Shown here: in pieces, positions 26,850-36,410 of the stretch
How positions within the stretch are numbered: position 1 is the stretch's first letter
Layout: each line of letters begins with the position of its first letter
Source of the DNA: Crocinitomicaceae bacterium
GTDB lineage: Bacteria > Bacteroidota > Bacteroidia > Flavobacteriales_D > Crocinitomicaceae
Length of the DNA stretch: 64,000 nt
Direction of reading: 5' to 3'
NCBI GenBank assembly: GCA_020635955.1
Contig: JACJYW010000007.1
Span: forward strand, 1-64,000
Notes under the pieces: generated by a model
Database searches by the model: none
What the model was told of the DNA's origin: nothing
The model's input: the letters and a program-made list of their open reading frames with translations, nothing else
Translations under genes and position numbers: made by a program

Positions 26850-27602
26850 TTACGACTTCTTAAATGAAAATATTTGGTATCCTACGTACTCTAGACCAGC
26901 ACCCGGCTTTTTGTCATATTTCATAGTACGCGCAGCAGCCTCAGCTAATTTTTTCAAGTAATCAGAACCAGATGTTGATTTAGATGATTTGAATTTGGTT
27001 TTCACCACGTTACCATCTGCATCAATATAGATATCTAATGCTATCTTACCTTCTTCCTGAGCATTTGCATTGAAGCTTGGCGGTTGAACGATCTTTCTGT
27101 TTGGATTATATGTTCCATCTCCAGGGGTATTACCACTGCCATTGCCTCCTACACCAGATCCGCTTCCAAAATCATCTCCTGTACCAGTTCCCTGCCCGTT
27201 TCCACTTCCGGGAAAAGCGAAAGAATTGTCAACTTGTGGTTGATTGTTGTTTGGATTGTTTTGTGATTGACCTGAACCGTCTGCAGGATTCGTATTTACA
27301 TTGACTGTTTCTTCAACCTGCGTATTCACATCCGGTGCTGGATCTACTGGATCTGGCACTGCCACATCATCAGGAGAAACTTCACTGCTTTGGCTTCCAC
27401 CTTCTGGCTGAGAACCAAAATCATATTCAATATCCTCAAATGTGATCTCTACTATTTTCTCTTCAATTGGCGGATCTGGCACTTCCAAACTCACCAATAG
27501 GAAAAATAATATCAATAACATGATAAATACTAACGCCGCATAAAGAGCCCTTCTGTGGTCCTCTTCTCTTAAAGCCTGAATTGAATTTCTAATTGCTTTC
27601 AT
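26850..27602 (-). CDS. TonB-like energy transducer
   Basis: This 250-residue protein has a short cytoplasmic N terminus, one membrane helix (ALVFIMLLILFFLLV), a long Gly/Asn/Pro-rich periplasmic linker (about 75-170) and a TonB-C-like beta domain (about 180-250, GKIALDIYIDADGNVVKTKFKS). With the ExbB and ExbD genes upstream it should pass proton-motive energy to outer-membrane receptors or a Tol-like process. The linker is rich in Gly/Asn rather than Pro/Lys, common in Bacteroidetes. Confidence 0.85.
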   Translation of the reverse strand: MKAIRNSIQALREEDHRRALYAALVFIMLLILFFLLVSLEVPDPPIEEKIVEITFEDIEYDFGSQPEGGSQSSEVSPDDVAVPDPVDPAPDVNTQVEETVNVNTNPADGSGQSQNNPNNNQPQVDNSFAFPGSGNGQGTGTGDDFGSGSGVGGNGSGNTPGDGTYNPNRKIVQPPSFNANAQEEGKIALDIYIDADGNVVKTKFKSSKSTSGSDYLKKLAEAAARTMKYDKKPGAGLEYVGYQIFSFKKS

Positions 27603-27649
27603 AGTTTCTCCTCCTTCTTTTTCATCCTACTTCAAAAACCTTACCAAGG

Positions 27650-28051
27650 TTACATCTCAAACGTTAAGACCGGCTTCCATTCTCTGGATTTTGCCAAAGC
27701 AATAATATTGAATACTGCTTCGTAGTTGGCCGTCTTATCGCCAGATATCTTTAAATTCTTATTCGTTTCTTGCTCCATTTTGGCATCCAAAATTGGAATT
27801 ACTTCATCAAAAGTGTAATTCTCTGGATTCTCTGCATCAAAGAAATACAAACTATTCTCAGAAATTCCGATCTCAACAGGCCCATCTTCTTTACTTGGAC
27901 TTGATTCACTGTTTGAAGGCAGATCAACCGGTAAAGTATTTCGGCTCATTGTACTCATGATAATGAAGAAGATCAATAACAAGAATACAAGGTCGGTCAT
28001 TGAAGACATACCCCCTTCGATCTTAACTTTATTTCGTCTTCCTAAATCCAT
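27650..28051 (-). CDS. exbD: ExbD/TolR family biopolymer transport protein
   Basis: This 133-residue protein has one N-terminal membrane helix (MTDLVFLLLIFFIIMST) carrying the conserved proton-path Asp in SSMTDLVFLLL, and a periplasmic TolR-like domain. It forms the motor with the ExbB gene five bases upstream. It has a single ExbD copy, unlike many Bacteroidetes loci that have two in tandem. Confidence 0.9.
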   Translation of the reverse strand: MDLGRRNKVKIEGGMSSMTDLVFLLLIFFIIMSTMSRNTLPVDLPSNSESSPSKEDGPVEIGISENSLYFFDAENPENYTFDEVIPILDAKMEQETNKNLKISGDKTANYEAVFNIIALAKSREWKPVLTFEM

Positions 28052-28055
28052 ACAA

Positions 28056-28796
28056 CTACTTGCCTGGTTCGTTCAATAAATCCAAGAATTCAATAGAAGA
28101 AGCCTCCATATTATGGATCACTTTATCCACTTTTGCCACCAAATAATTGTATGACATATAAGCAATGATCCCTACAACTAGACCTGCAACTGTGGTTACC
28201 ATGGCTTCCATGATACCACCTGATATGGTTTGCAGTTTAATAGTAGCTTCGAATTTCATAGCGTGGAAAGTTCTGATCATCCCCAATGTTGTTCCAAGGA
28301 ACCCAAGCATTGGTGCGGCACCAGAAGCCGTAGCTAAAAAGCTCATTCTCTTTTCTAATTGATAGATCTCCAGTTTACCAACATTTTCAATTGAGCTAAC
28401 AATGTCTCTCATTGGTTTTCCGATTCTGGAAATTCCTTTTTCTACCATTCTGGCAGCAGGATTATTTGTTTGAGCACAAAGATCTCTTGCCGCATCAACT
28501 TTTCCATCTAACAAGTATTCTTTAACGCGCACCATAAAGTTCTTTTCATCTTTAAGTGCTTTATTGATCGATAAAAAACGTTCAACGAAAATGTACACGC
28601 TTAGAACGGATAAACATAAAAGCAATGTCATCACGATCACGTTGGTAATACTTACTTCACCAGTAACCGGATCGATACCTACGATCAGATCCCATATCTT
28701 AACATCTTGAGTTAGATCGGTTACACCCTGAGTTTGTTGGGCACGATTTAAACTGTCTAGCCCTGAACCTTGAAGTAATAGGGGGAAAAAGCTCAT
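28056..28796 (-). CDS. exbB: MotA/TolQ/ExbB proton channel family protein
   Basis: This 246-residue inner-membrane protein has three membrane helices. The TolQ core is ATASGAAPMLGFLGTTLGMIRTFHAM...IMEAMVTTVAGLVVGIIAYMSYNYL. The ATG at 28796 (MSFFPLLLQ) is chosen over an upstream in-frame ATG at 28904, which would add an untypical 36-residue leader. It heads the exbB-exbD-tonB-folC operon. Confidence 0.9.
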   Translation of the reverse strand: MSFFPLLLQGSGLDSLNRAQQTQGVTDLTQDVKIWDLIVGIDPVTGEVSITNVIVMTLLLCLSVLSVYIFVERFLSINKALKDEKNFMVRVKEYLLDGKVDAARDLCAQTNNPAARMVEKGISRIGKPMRDIVSSIENVGKLEIYQLEKRMSFLATASGAAPMLGFLGTTLGMIRTFHAMKFEATIKLQTISGGIMEAMVTTVAGLVVGIIAYMSYNYLVAKVDKVIHNMEASSIEFLDLLNEPGK

Positions 28797-28966
28797 AATT
28801 TGGTTTGTTTGTTTAACTAAATAACGTTCGGTAAATAATATTGTTACATCAATACTATAGCATGAAAACTGTAGTTTCAGTTTCCACCACCGAAAATTAA
28901 ACAATTAATCTACTACCCAAAAAACGAGTACTAAGAAGTTATTAACCGTGGATTATGTATTCTTTC

Positions 28967-30451
28967 TTAGAACATGAAGAAATATACGGCAGCACCGGCA
29001 GCATATCCAATGATAGCGTATAAGCTAATATGCTTTAAATACCATCCGAAAGATATCTTCTCTAATCCCATAACGGCTACACCCGCAGCAGAACCAATGA
29101 TCAGTGCAGAACCACCTGTTCCGGCACAGTAAGCCAGGAATTGCCAGAATTGACCATTCTCACCGAAAACACCAATACTAACAGGATACATACCTTGAGC
29201 TGCAGCAACCAATGGCACATTATCCACAATAGCAGAAAGTAATCCGATTGAAATATTAATGGTATACATATTACCATTCATTGCATTATCAAGGAAATGA
29301 GCCACTTGTCCTAAGTGCCCAACTTCTTGCAATGCAGCAACGGCCATCAAAATCCCTAAGAAGAATAATACAGATGCAGTATCTACTTTTTGAAGTACTG
29401 AAATAACAGATAGATTTCTTTTCAGTTCGCTAGATTTTCTACCATGCATAACCTCAGTCACCAACCAAAGTACACCTAAAGAGAGCATCATACCGGTGAA
29501 CGGAGGTAAATGTGTCATGGTTTTGAATACAGGAACAAAAAGTAAACCGGCTAATCCAAGCGCAAAAACAATAATCTTCTCTCTATTGGTCACTTGAACA
29601 TGTGCATGCCCACCAACAGGTTCAACTTTATCTGGACGAGATACCTGACCTCTTGTAAATATTGAAGCAATTGCCAAAGGAACGATCAGTGCCGCCAAAG
29701 AAGGCAATATTAGATTCTTAATGATAACAGTTGTATCAGGGATCTGTCCGTTATTCCACAACATGGTTGTTGTAACGTCACCAATTGGAGACCATGCACC
29801 ACCAGCGTTTGCTGCTATAATGATAAATCCACCGAATAACCAACGAACTTCTTTTTCTGAGATGAGTTTCCTGATCACGGAGATCATCACAATTGAAGTA
29901 GTAAGGTTGTCCAAAGCAGCAGACATGAAGAATGTCAAAATACAAATCACCCAAAGCAATTTGACTTTAGAGGTAGTTGTAATTCGATCTGTAATAACTG
30001 AGAATCCTTCATGAGCATCAATCAACTCAACGATTGTCATGGCACCCAACAAGAAGAACAGGATACCAGCAATTTCGTAAAGGTGATGTGTTAAACCATG
30101 CTCAACATAATCATGTACATAATGATGTGTTTCTGATGCTGGAATTCTCAGTTTATCCGCGTATAACTCAGGATTTTTGAATACCTCTTCACGATACTCT
30201 TCTTCTTCGTGTTGTAAGAAATCAGAAAACGCTTCATTTCTTTCTCTCAGATCCTTATCCTTTATTAATTCATAGATCGATTTGTGTTCATCAATCTCCA
30301 AATGCTCTGCAGGATACATGGCATACATAGCCCAACAGATCATCCCTATTAACAATGATGAAGCCGCTTTATCAACTTTAATGTTGTGTTCTAAAGCAAT
30401 ACCAATGTACCCTAGTACAAAGATGATGACCATTACATATTCTAATCCCAT
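28967..30451 (-). CDS. nhaD: Na+/H+ antiporter NhaD family (paralogue 2)
   Basis: This 494-residue antiporter shares the motifs of the copy at 14442: GAMTIVELIDAHEGF, SAALDNLTTSIVM, AANAGGAWSPIGDVTTTML, AIVDNVPLVAAAQGMYP and CAGTGGSALIIGSAAGVAVMG. It carries an extra acidic loop between the first two membrane segments (about residues 48-118, including FLQHEEEEYREE). That loop is absent from paralogue 1 and could sense pH or bind ions. It lies 11 bases downstream of the glutamate-type dehydrogenase gene, so they are probably co-transcribed. Confidence 0.9.
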   Translation of the reverse strand: MGLEYVMVIIFVLGYIGIALEHNIKVDKAASSLLIGMICWAMYAMYPAEHLEIDEHKSIYELIKDKDLRERNEAFSDFLQHEEEEYREEVFKNPELYADKLRIPASETHHYVHDYVEHGLTHHLYEIAGILFFLLGAMTIVELIDAHEGFSVITDRITTTSKVKLLWVICILTFFMSAALDNLTTSIVMISVIRKLISEKEVRWLFGGFIIIAANAGGAWSPIGDVTTTMLWNNGQIPDTTVIIKNLILPSLAALIVPLAIASIFTRGQVSRPDKVEPVGGHAHVQVTNREKIIVFALGLAGLLFVPVFKTMTHLPPFTGMMLSLGVLWLVTEVMHGRKSSELKRNLSVISVLQKVDTASVLFFLGILMAVAALQEVGHLGQVAHFLDNAMNGNMYTINISIGLLSAIVDNVPLVAAAQGMYPVSIGVFGENGQFWQFLAYCAGTGGSALIIGSAAGVAVMGLEKISFGWYLKHISLYAIIGYAAGAAVYFFMF

Positions 30452-30462
30452 ATCAGGTTATT

Positions 30463-31692
30463 TTATACAAGTTTGTTTAACGCGATCTCAAATGCTGATT
30501 TCGCAATATTCGTTTTATTACTATTCTTTTTGTGGGTATCTACCATTGCTTTTTTAATGGTCTCAGACGTATCTTTAAAGATACCTTCATCTGTTAATAC
30601 CCCAAGATCATTACTCATTAAGTAAGCAAAAACTCTTGCCATTCCGCAATTTGAAATGAAGTCAGGGATCATAGCTACCTGCTCATCTGTTGCAGCTGAA
30701 ATTGGTCCAAAGAATATTTCTTTATCTGCAAATGGAACATTCGCTCCAGCGGATATCACCTCCAATCCAGAATCGATCATTCTATCGATCTGATCTTTAG
30801 TTATCAATCTAGAAGCCGCACATGGCGCAAAGACCTCTGCTTTGATGTCCCAAATCTTGCTATTCACTTCATCAAATGAAAGCATATTTGGAGCATTCAA
30901 TTTGTTTCCATCTTTGGTGAGGAACAATTCTGTGATCTCTTCGAATGTAAATCCATCTTCTTTGATCAAACCGCCTACTCTATCAATGATCCCAACAACT
31001 TTAGCACCAGCCTGAGCCAAATAATATGCGGCTGCTGAACCAACATTTCCCCATCCCTGGATGATGGCACGTTTTCCTTTTACATCACCACCCCAAATAT
31101 TATAGTAATGCACTACAGCTTCAGAAACACCATATCCGGTGATCATATCTGCCACTACATATTTACGACTCACATTTGGTGAGAATTTTTCATCTTCGAT
31201 CACTTTAAGAACTCCTTGTCTTAACTGACCAATTCTATGAATTTTCTGAGCTTCTCTTGGTTGAAAATGACCATTAAAAACACCTTCCTGCGGATGCCAA
31301 ACACCACAATCTTCGGTAATTGGAATTACTTCATGGATCTCATCCACGTTCAAATCTCCACCAGTTCCGTAATAGTGTTTTAATAAAGGGGTAACGGCTG
31401 CATACCAGCGTCTTAGTACTCCTTCTTTTCTTGGGTCATTTGGGTCGAAATTAATTCCTGATTTTGCTCCACCGATCTGTGGTCCTGCGACGGTGAATTT
31501 CACCTCCATTGTTTTTGCCAGGGATTCAACTTCACGTTTATCTAAGCCAACTCTCATTCTGGTTCCTCCACCAGCTGCTCCACCTCTAAGTGAATTGATT
31601 ACTACCCAACCTTCTGCTTCTGTTTCGGGATCTTTCCATTCAAATACGATCTCCGGTCTTTTGTTTTCGAACTTTTCTAGAAGTTTGATCAT
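30463..31692 (-). CDS. Glu/Leu/Phe/Val dehydrogenase family protein
   Basis: This 409-residue NAD(P)-dependent dehydrogenase has the substrate-binding and catalytic lysine region KFTVAGPQIGGAKSGINFDP, the YYGTGGDLNVDEIHEVIP block and the Rossmann motif GWGNVGSAAAYYLAQAGAKVVGI. It deaminates an amino acid, probably glutamate, to its oxo-acid. The family cannot be resolved further by eye. It precedes nhaD; a shared role in nitrogen and ion balance is only inferred from spacing. Confidence 0.88.
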   Translation of the reverse strand: MIKLLEKFENKRPEIVFEWKDPETEAEGWVVINSLRGGAAGGGTRMRVGLDKREVESLAKTMEVKFTVAGPQIGGAKSGINFDPNDPRKEGVLRRWYAAVTPLLKHYYGTGGDLNVDEIHEVIPITEDCGVWHPQEGVFNGHFQPREAQKIHRIGQLRQGVLKVIEDEKFSPNVSRKYVVADMITGYGVSEAVVHYYNIWGGDVKGKRAIIQGWGNVGSAAAYYLAQAGAKVVGIIDRVGGLIKEDGFTFEEITELFLTKDGNKLNAPNMLSFDEVNSKIWDIKAEVFAPCAASRLITKDQIDRMIDSGLEVISAGANVPFADKEIFFGPISAATDEQVAMIPDFISNCGMARVFAYLMSNDLGVLTDEGIFKDTSETIKKAMVDTHKKNSNKTNIAKSAFEIALNKLV

Positions 31693-31769
31693 GTGGAATC
31701 AAAAAATTAATAAGGAGCAAAAATAGCAAAGATTTTAACTTAAGTACATGTAATTCGACCAGTCCAGAA

Positions 31770-32849
31770 TTAGGTAAGAGGAGTATATCTTTTTCCTCCT
31801 ATAGAATCCTCTTTTGCACCAGTAACCGATCTTAACGTATTGATCTGATTATTAAAATTTAAGAAGGCTAAAAATGCAAAGATCAAGGCTTCTTTAAATT
31901 CTATTAATTCTGATTTAGGTATTTCAATTTTTGTTGAAGTTTTTGATTGAAGTGACTCCATGAAGAAGGTATTGTAAGCCCCACCTCCAGTCACTAAGCA
32001 TGAAGAAATAGCGTACTTTTCAAATTCTTTAGCAATGATATACGTCTCATGCTCAACAATCGTCTTTAATATATCCTCTGTGGATTCCTGATCATATTTT
32101 TGAAGAATCGGGTAAAAATTAGCATTTAGCCATTCCACCCCTAATGATTTAGGAGGATCTTGTCGATAGTATTCGAGTGCATTTAATTCTTCAAGTAATG
32201 CTATAATAATTTTTCCTAAACGAGCGGTTTCTCCATTTTGATCATAATATTTAGTAAACGACTCGAACATCAATTTGTTGATCGGCAAATTTGCAGGACA
32301 AAGGTCATAAGCTATTCGTTGGTCATTTTTATCAAAACTAACATTGGCTATTCCTCCCAAATTCAAACAAGACTCAAATTCAGAAAACAGTAATTTGTCT
32401 CCAATTGGAACTAACGGCGCCCCCTGACCACCTAATTGAACATCTTTTATTCGAAAATCATTGATCGTCTCAATCCCCGTTTCATTGGCAATGGCCTGAC
32501 CATCTCCTAACTGGTAGGTAATCTTTTTATTTGGCTCATGAAACACCGTATGACCGTGAGATCCTATCAATTGAACTTTTCCTTTTAGTTGATTCCGCAT
32601 GATGAAATTCTGAACCTCAACACCTATATGGAATCCATAATAATGATCCAGGGCTTGCAAACTTTCCTGAGATAACTGCATTGCTGATCCCAATGAATTT
32701 CGGAGCTGATCAGAATAGGGTATAGTCTCACCAGCAATGAATTCGTAGTTGTATCTGGCATTTTCTTGCCAGAGCTTAACTGCACAAAGATCCAGTCCAT
32801 CAAGTGATGTTCCTGACATGACACCTATCACTGTGAGTTCTTGAATCAT
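31770..32849 (-). CDS. anmK: Anhydro-N-acetylmuramic acid kinase
   Basis: This 359-residue kinase of the ASKHA fold recycles peptidoglycan by converting anhydroMurNAc to MurNAc-6-phosphate. Motifs are GVMSGTSLDGLDLCAV, IGSHGHTVFHEP, YQLGDGQAIANETGI, DFRIKDVQLGGQGAPLVPIGD and TGGGAYNTFFM. The length is normal. It is a single gene with its own upstream region. Confidence 0.92.
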   Translation of the reverse strand: MIQELTVIGVMSGTSLDGLDLCAVKLWQENARYNYEFIAGETIPYSDQLRNSLGSAMQLSQESLQALDHYYGFHIGVEVQNFIMRNQLKGKVQLIGSHGHTVFHEPNKKITYQLGDGQAIANETGIETINDFRIKDVQLGGQGAPLVPIGDKLLFSEFESCLNLGGIANVSFDKNDQRIAYDLCPANLPINKLMFESFTKYYDQNGETARLGKIIIALLEELNALEYYRQDPPKSLGVEWLNANFYPILQKYDQESTEDILKTIVEHETYIIAKEFEKYAISSCLVTGGGAYNTFFMESLQSKTSTKIEIPKSELIEFKEALIFAFLAFLNFNNQINTLRSVTGAKEDSIGGKRYTPLT

Positions 32850-32947
32850 AGTTAATTATAAAGTCAACGGACAATATTAAGCAGTTAATATGGAATAAAC
32901 AATGCCAATATTGTACTATAAATAAAGCTGTAATTTTAAGAATTCGT

Positions 32948-32955
32948 TAGATTTG
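32948..32955 (+). promoter_or_regulatory. -7 promoter element of the acyl-CoA dehydrogenase gene
   Basis: TAGATTTG, exact TAnnTTTG match, 62 bases before the ATG at 33018. Confidence 0.5.
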
Positions 32956-33017
32956 TACAACTCAAACGAACGCAAATAAGTTCAGCTCAAATATCAAAAA
33001 GACTAAAATTTTATTAG

Positions 33018-34160
33018 ATGGATTTTAAGTTTACAGAAGAACAATTAGCAGTTAAAGACGCAGCAAGAGATTTCGCACAAAACGTGCTAAAACCAGGAGT
33101 GATAGAAAGAGATATTCACGCCAAATTCCCGGCTAATGAGATCAAGCAATTAGGAGAGCTTGGATTTTTTGGGATGATGGTAGATCCAAAATATGGAGGT
33201 GGTGGTATGGATACCGTTTCTTATGTTTTGGCCATGGAGGAGATCTCAAAAGTAGATGCATCTGCAGCGGTTTGTATGTCTGTAAACAATTCCCTTTACA
33301 ACTGGGGAATTGAGCGTTTTGGTTCAGAAGAGCAAAAAGAAAAATATCTAAGACCAGTAGCCGAAGGTGAAGCTATTGGGGCATTCTGTTTATCAGAGCC
33401 TGAAGCAGGATCGGATGCTACATCACAAAGAACCACAGCTATAGATAAAGGTGATCATTACCTGTTAAATGGAACCAAAAACTGGATCACCAATGGTAGT
33501 TCAGCCTCTTTTTATTTGGTAATGTGTCAAACAGACGTTGAAAAAGGTCACCGTGGGATCAACTGTTTGATCGTTGAAAAAGGAATGGAAGGTTTCATTG
33601 TTGGGGAGAAAGAAGATAAAATGGGTATTAGAGGTTCTGATACACACACTTTGCTTTTCAATGATGTCAAAGTTCCTAAAGCCAACAGAATAGGAGAAGA
33701 AGGATTTGGATTCAAATTCGCTATGCAAGTATTGGGTGGTGGTAGAATCGGTATTGCTTCTCAAGCACTGGGAATTGCATCAGGAGCTTTAGAATTGGCT
33801 ATTCAATATGCTAAAGAGCGTCAAACTTTTGGAAAAGAGATCTATAAACATCAGGCAATTGCTTTCAAATTAGCAGATATGGCAACTCAGGTTGAGGCTG
33901 CAAGATTGTTAACCTTGAGAGCTGCCCACATGAAAGATCAGGGACTAGAATTCACTGCTCAGGCATCAATGGCTAAATTATTTGCTTCTCAAATTGCACA
34001 ATCAGTTACTTCAGAAGCTGTTCAGATCCACGGTGGATATGGATATGTAAGAGAGTATCATGTTGAACGATTGATGAGAGATGCTAAGATCACGCAGATC
34101 TATGAAGGGACCTCAGAGATCCAGAAAATAGTTATCTCAAGAGATATACTAAAGGACTAA
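33018..34160 (+). CDS. Acyl-CoA dehydrogenase
   Basis: This 380-residue flavoenzyme introduces the 2,3-double bond in acyl-CoA. It has AFCLSEPEAGSDATSQRTTA, NGTKNWITNGSSA, RQTFGKEIYKHQAIAFKLADM, QIHGGYGYVREYHVERLMRDAKI and the catalytic Glu in YEGTSEIQ. It most resembles short/branched-chain (butyryl-type) enzymes. Monocistronic. Confidence 0.93.
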   Translation: MDFKFTEEQLAVKDAARDFAQNVLKPGVIERDIHAKFPANEIKQLGELGFFGMMVDPKYGGGGMDTVSYVLAMEEISKVDASAAVCMSVNNSLYNWGIERFGSEEQKEKYLRPVAEGEAIGAFCLSEPEAGSDATSQRTTAIDKGDHYLLNGTKNWITNGSSASFYLVMCQTDVEKGHRGINCLIVEKGMEGFIVGEKEDKMGIRGSDTHTLLFNDVKVPKANRIGEEGFGFKFAMQVLGGGRIGIASQALGIASGALELAIQYAKERQTFGKEIYKHQAIAFKLADMATQVEAARLLTLRAAHMKDQGLEFTAQASMAKLFASQIAQSVTSEAVQIHGGYGYVREYHVERLMRDAKITQIYEGTSEIQKIVISRDILKD

Positions 34161-34181
34161 ACTCTTGCGTTTGTTTTATGA

Positions 34182-34631
34182 ATGATTAAAACGAACATTG
34201 TGAGAGCGAGATTACATTTACTTTTTATTCCGGCGTTATTTTTTAATCTTATTTCTTGTGAAAAAGAAGTAAGCAAAAACAATTCTCAATCCAGCCATCA
34301 CGCAGGATTGAACTGCATGGAATGTCATAATTCAGGAGAGCATAAATTCAATACAGCAGGAACCGTTTTTGATACGTCAAAAGTGACGCCTCTGGCCAAT
34401 GCCATCATCAAACTATATTCTGAACCTATTGAAGGAGGAAAACTTCTGGAAACCATAGAAGTTGATGCCTATGGTAACTTTTATTCTCCTCACAGGATCA
34501 ATTATTCAAAGACCGTATATCCAACAGTAATTAGTCCAAGCGGACATAAATCCAACATGGTTACTGGTACCACAAGCGGCGCATGCAATAGCTGTCATGG
34601 TGTGACGGAACAACCTATTTGGATACAATAA
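34182..34631 (+). CDS. Lipoprotein cytochrome with two CxxCH motifs
   Basis: This 149-residue lipoprotein has a lipobox ending at Cys26 (FNLISC) and two haem-attachment motifs, CMECH near residue 46 and CNSCH near 139. Between them lies a small beta domain (AGTVFDTSKVTPLANAIIKLYSEP ... LLETIEVDAYGNFYSP) that resembles a carboxypeptidase-regulatory-like fold. It is probably a surface or periplasmic dihaem electron carrier. It lies just upstream of the Rhs island. Confidence 0.8.
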   Translation: MIKTNIVRARLHLLFIPALFFNLISCEKEVSKNNSQSSHHAGLNCMECHNSGEHKFNTAGTVFDTSKVTPLANAIIKLYSEPIEGGKLLETIEVDAYGNFYSPHRINYSKTVYPTVISPSGHKSNMVTGTTSGACNSCHGVTEQPIWIQ

Positions 34632-34685
34632 AAAAGGTACTGGATTTTAAATTAGTAACTTGGAGCAACCCAAATCAAGATACTT

Positions 34686-35717
34686 TTGTTGAATCTACTT
34701 TTTAACCACCACCATTCTGAAGCCTTTATTTACAAGGGTTGTCAAACATTGAATAGATCGAAATGTGATTACCGCTACTCCTTCAATGGAAAGGAGAAAG
34801 ATGATGAGATTTCAGGGAATGATAATTCTTATGATTTTGGAGCGAGATTCTATAATCCTAGAGTGGCAAGATTTTTGAGTACAGATCCAAAAGAGGAAAT
34901 TTACCCTTGGCAAAGCTCTTATGTTTTTGCCGCAAATAATCCAATATGTCTAATTGATCTTAACGGTGAAGGACCAGAAGACCCTAAAGCAAGTGATGAT
35001 AAATTTAAAAAGAATATTTTGGTAGTTAAAACTCAAGATGAATATGACATGTATACATCCAATAAAAAGAATAAAAATTGGAAGGTAATTTTTGCGACTT
35101 CAATTGAAGATGCACAAGTACAAATTAAGGATTATTTGGACGAACACAATGAAGAGCAGGCCGACAATATTGTGTTAAGAAGTCATGGTGGTATGGGATG
35201 GATGTCAGGTGAAAATCCAGGGGATGATGCAATATGGGCTGGACAATTGAATATAGGTGTGCCTGAATCTATCGCCGTTGAAGATCCAGCTGGGCCAAAT
35301 TTGAATAATGATAGAGGTTTAGCCTCTAGTTTGAAAGCTAGAGACATTGAAAATTATAAGAGATACTCTGGAATGTCATCCGGAAAAATGACTGTAATTA
35401 ATTCGTTAAATTTAATAGGTACTTATGCTAAAAACTCGGTTATATTTACCGGATGTATGGGTGCTGGCGGGGATGTGAATGTCGTGAAATCCATCAGTAC
35501 TTTGCCGGGTTATAAAGGAAAAAACGTTTTAGGCAATTCTACGTTATCTGCAGTAACTAATTTTGATACTCCAATAATCACTAGCGAGACAGACGCTGGA
35601 GGTTATAGGTTGTACATTGATGGAGTATTACAACAAAGTGAAGTTAATTTAATTTTGAATACCACCGGGGCACCAATTGGTGGCTATAAAAGAAAGAAGA
35701 AGCAAAAAGCTAGCTAA
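34686..35717 (+). CDS. Orphan Rhs C-terminal cassette with caspase-like effector domain
   Basis: A 343-residue ORF (TTG start, real start uncertain). After a short leader it enters the RHS-associated core (YRYSFNGKEKDDEISGND...DFGARFYNPRVARFLSTDP...YVFAANNPICLIDLNGEG, residues 29-100) that normally ends Rhs proteins; the long repeat part is missing. The variable C-terminal domain (about 110-343) has a caspase/CHAT-like His-Cys arrangement: IVLRSHGGMGW with His167 and VIFTGCMGAGGD with Cys257. It is probably a protease-type toxin tip. The gene at 35720 follows after two bases and is the likely immunity gene. It may be silent until joined to a longer Rhs gene or a promoter. Confidence 0.7.
   Translation: MLNLLFNHHHSEAFIYKGCQTLNRSKCDYRYSFNGKEKDDEISGNDNSYDFGARFYNPRVARFLSTDPKEEIYPWQSSYVFAANNPICLIDLNGEGPEDPKASDDKFKKNILVVKTQDEYDMYTSNKKNKNWKVIFATSIEDAQVQIKDYLDEHNEEQADNIVLRSHGGMGWMSGENPGDDAIWAGQLNIGVPESIAVEDPAGPNLNNDRGLASSLKARDIENYKRYSGMSSGKMTVINSLNLIGTYAKNSVIFTGCMGAGGDVNVVKSISTLPGYKGKNVLGNSTLSAVTNFDTPIITSETDAGGYRLYIDGVLQQSEVNLILNTTGAPIGGYKRKKKQKAS
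34770..34821 (+). repeat. 52-bp inverted repeat, left copy
   Basis: Encodes the YRYSFNGKEKDDEISGN core motif. It is identical base for base to the reverse complement of 37797-37848. Beyond the 52 bases the two genes diverge strongly. Confidence 0.95.
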
Positions 35718-35719
35718 GT

Positions 35720-36205
35720 ATGGAGAAAATTATTTATTTATTATCTATGCATTTGATATTTTGTCCAACAGTTTACTCGCAAAAGTCAAAAGATTTGATA
35801 GAAGAATGGACAATGGAAATATTTGAGTACAATATTGAACCCAATTTAAACGAGGATAAAGAAAGATTATTTATAATTGATAATGATACCCTAGTTGAAA
35901 ATGCTTCTATCATATTTGTAATTTACGATCAGGATAAGATTAAATTTTTTAACGGCTGTATAGATAGTTTAATTTTGAATAATGATTTCTTGAACAACTA
36001 TGAATGTTTTATGCCAAACATTGGAATAGTGGTAAAAAAAAATGAAGAAATCGTTTCTTCTTATTCTGTCTGTTTAACGTGTGAAAAATTGTACTATTTC
36101 GATTATAAAAACAAGAAGGAAGGATATTTGTTTTTTCACAATAATCATTTTTTTGAAAAAATAATTTCAGAATATTCACTTTATAAATACAGAAGAAATT
36201 ATTAA
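35720..36205 (+). CDS. Candidate immunity protein for the first Rhs cassette
   Basis: This 161-residue exported protein has a signal peptide (IIYLLSMHLIFCPTVYSQ) and a Cys pair in CLTCEK. I do not recognise its family. Its ATG is two bases after the Rhs stop, which is the usual position of a cognate immunity gene. A periplasmic immunity protein would match a toxin acting outside the cytoplasm. No independent evidence. Confidence 0.55.
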   Translation: MEKIIYLLSMHLIFCPTVYSQKSKDLIEEWTMEIFEYNIEPNLNEDKERLFIIDNDTLVENASIIFVIYDQDKIKFFNGCIDSLILNNDFLNNYECFMPNIGIVVKKNEEIVSSYSVCLTCEKLYYFDYKNKKEGYLFFHNNHFFEKIISEYSLYKYRRNY

Positions 36206-36371
36206 GTTGAGTTGGTTGAGCGGGATGATTAAAATTCCCCCACAACTCCGAAGTAGTTGCATACTTGCAGTACTCTCATGACCAGTTAACTAATTTTACG
36301 ATTTTAACACTATCTAACAAGGAGTTAAATATTCTATCAAGAAAAACAACTCTCATTATGTTACTTTACCC

Positions 36372-36406
36372 CCCGTTTGCACGGATTGCAAATCCGCGCG
36401 AACGGG
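36372..36406. repeat. REP-like palindrome between the Rhs cassettes
   Basis: Nested palindrome: outer arms CCCGTT / AACGGG and inner CGGATT-GCA-AATCCG. The inner unit shares the TT-GCA-AA core with the palindromes beside the RAYT gene at 38758, but has different, mutually paired arms. It sits between the two convergent immunity genes and may also act as a bidirectional terminator. Confidence 0.7.
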
Positions 36407-36410
36407 TTAA

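Noticed and set aside
14442..30451. Recent duplication of nhaD
   Set aside because: The two proteins share motifs but differ in length, in an acidic loop and throughout the rest of the sequence; they are old paralogues.
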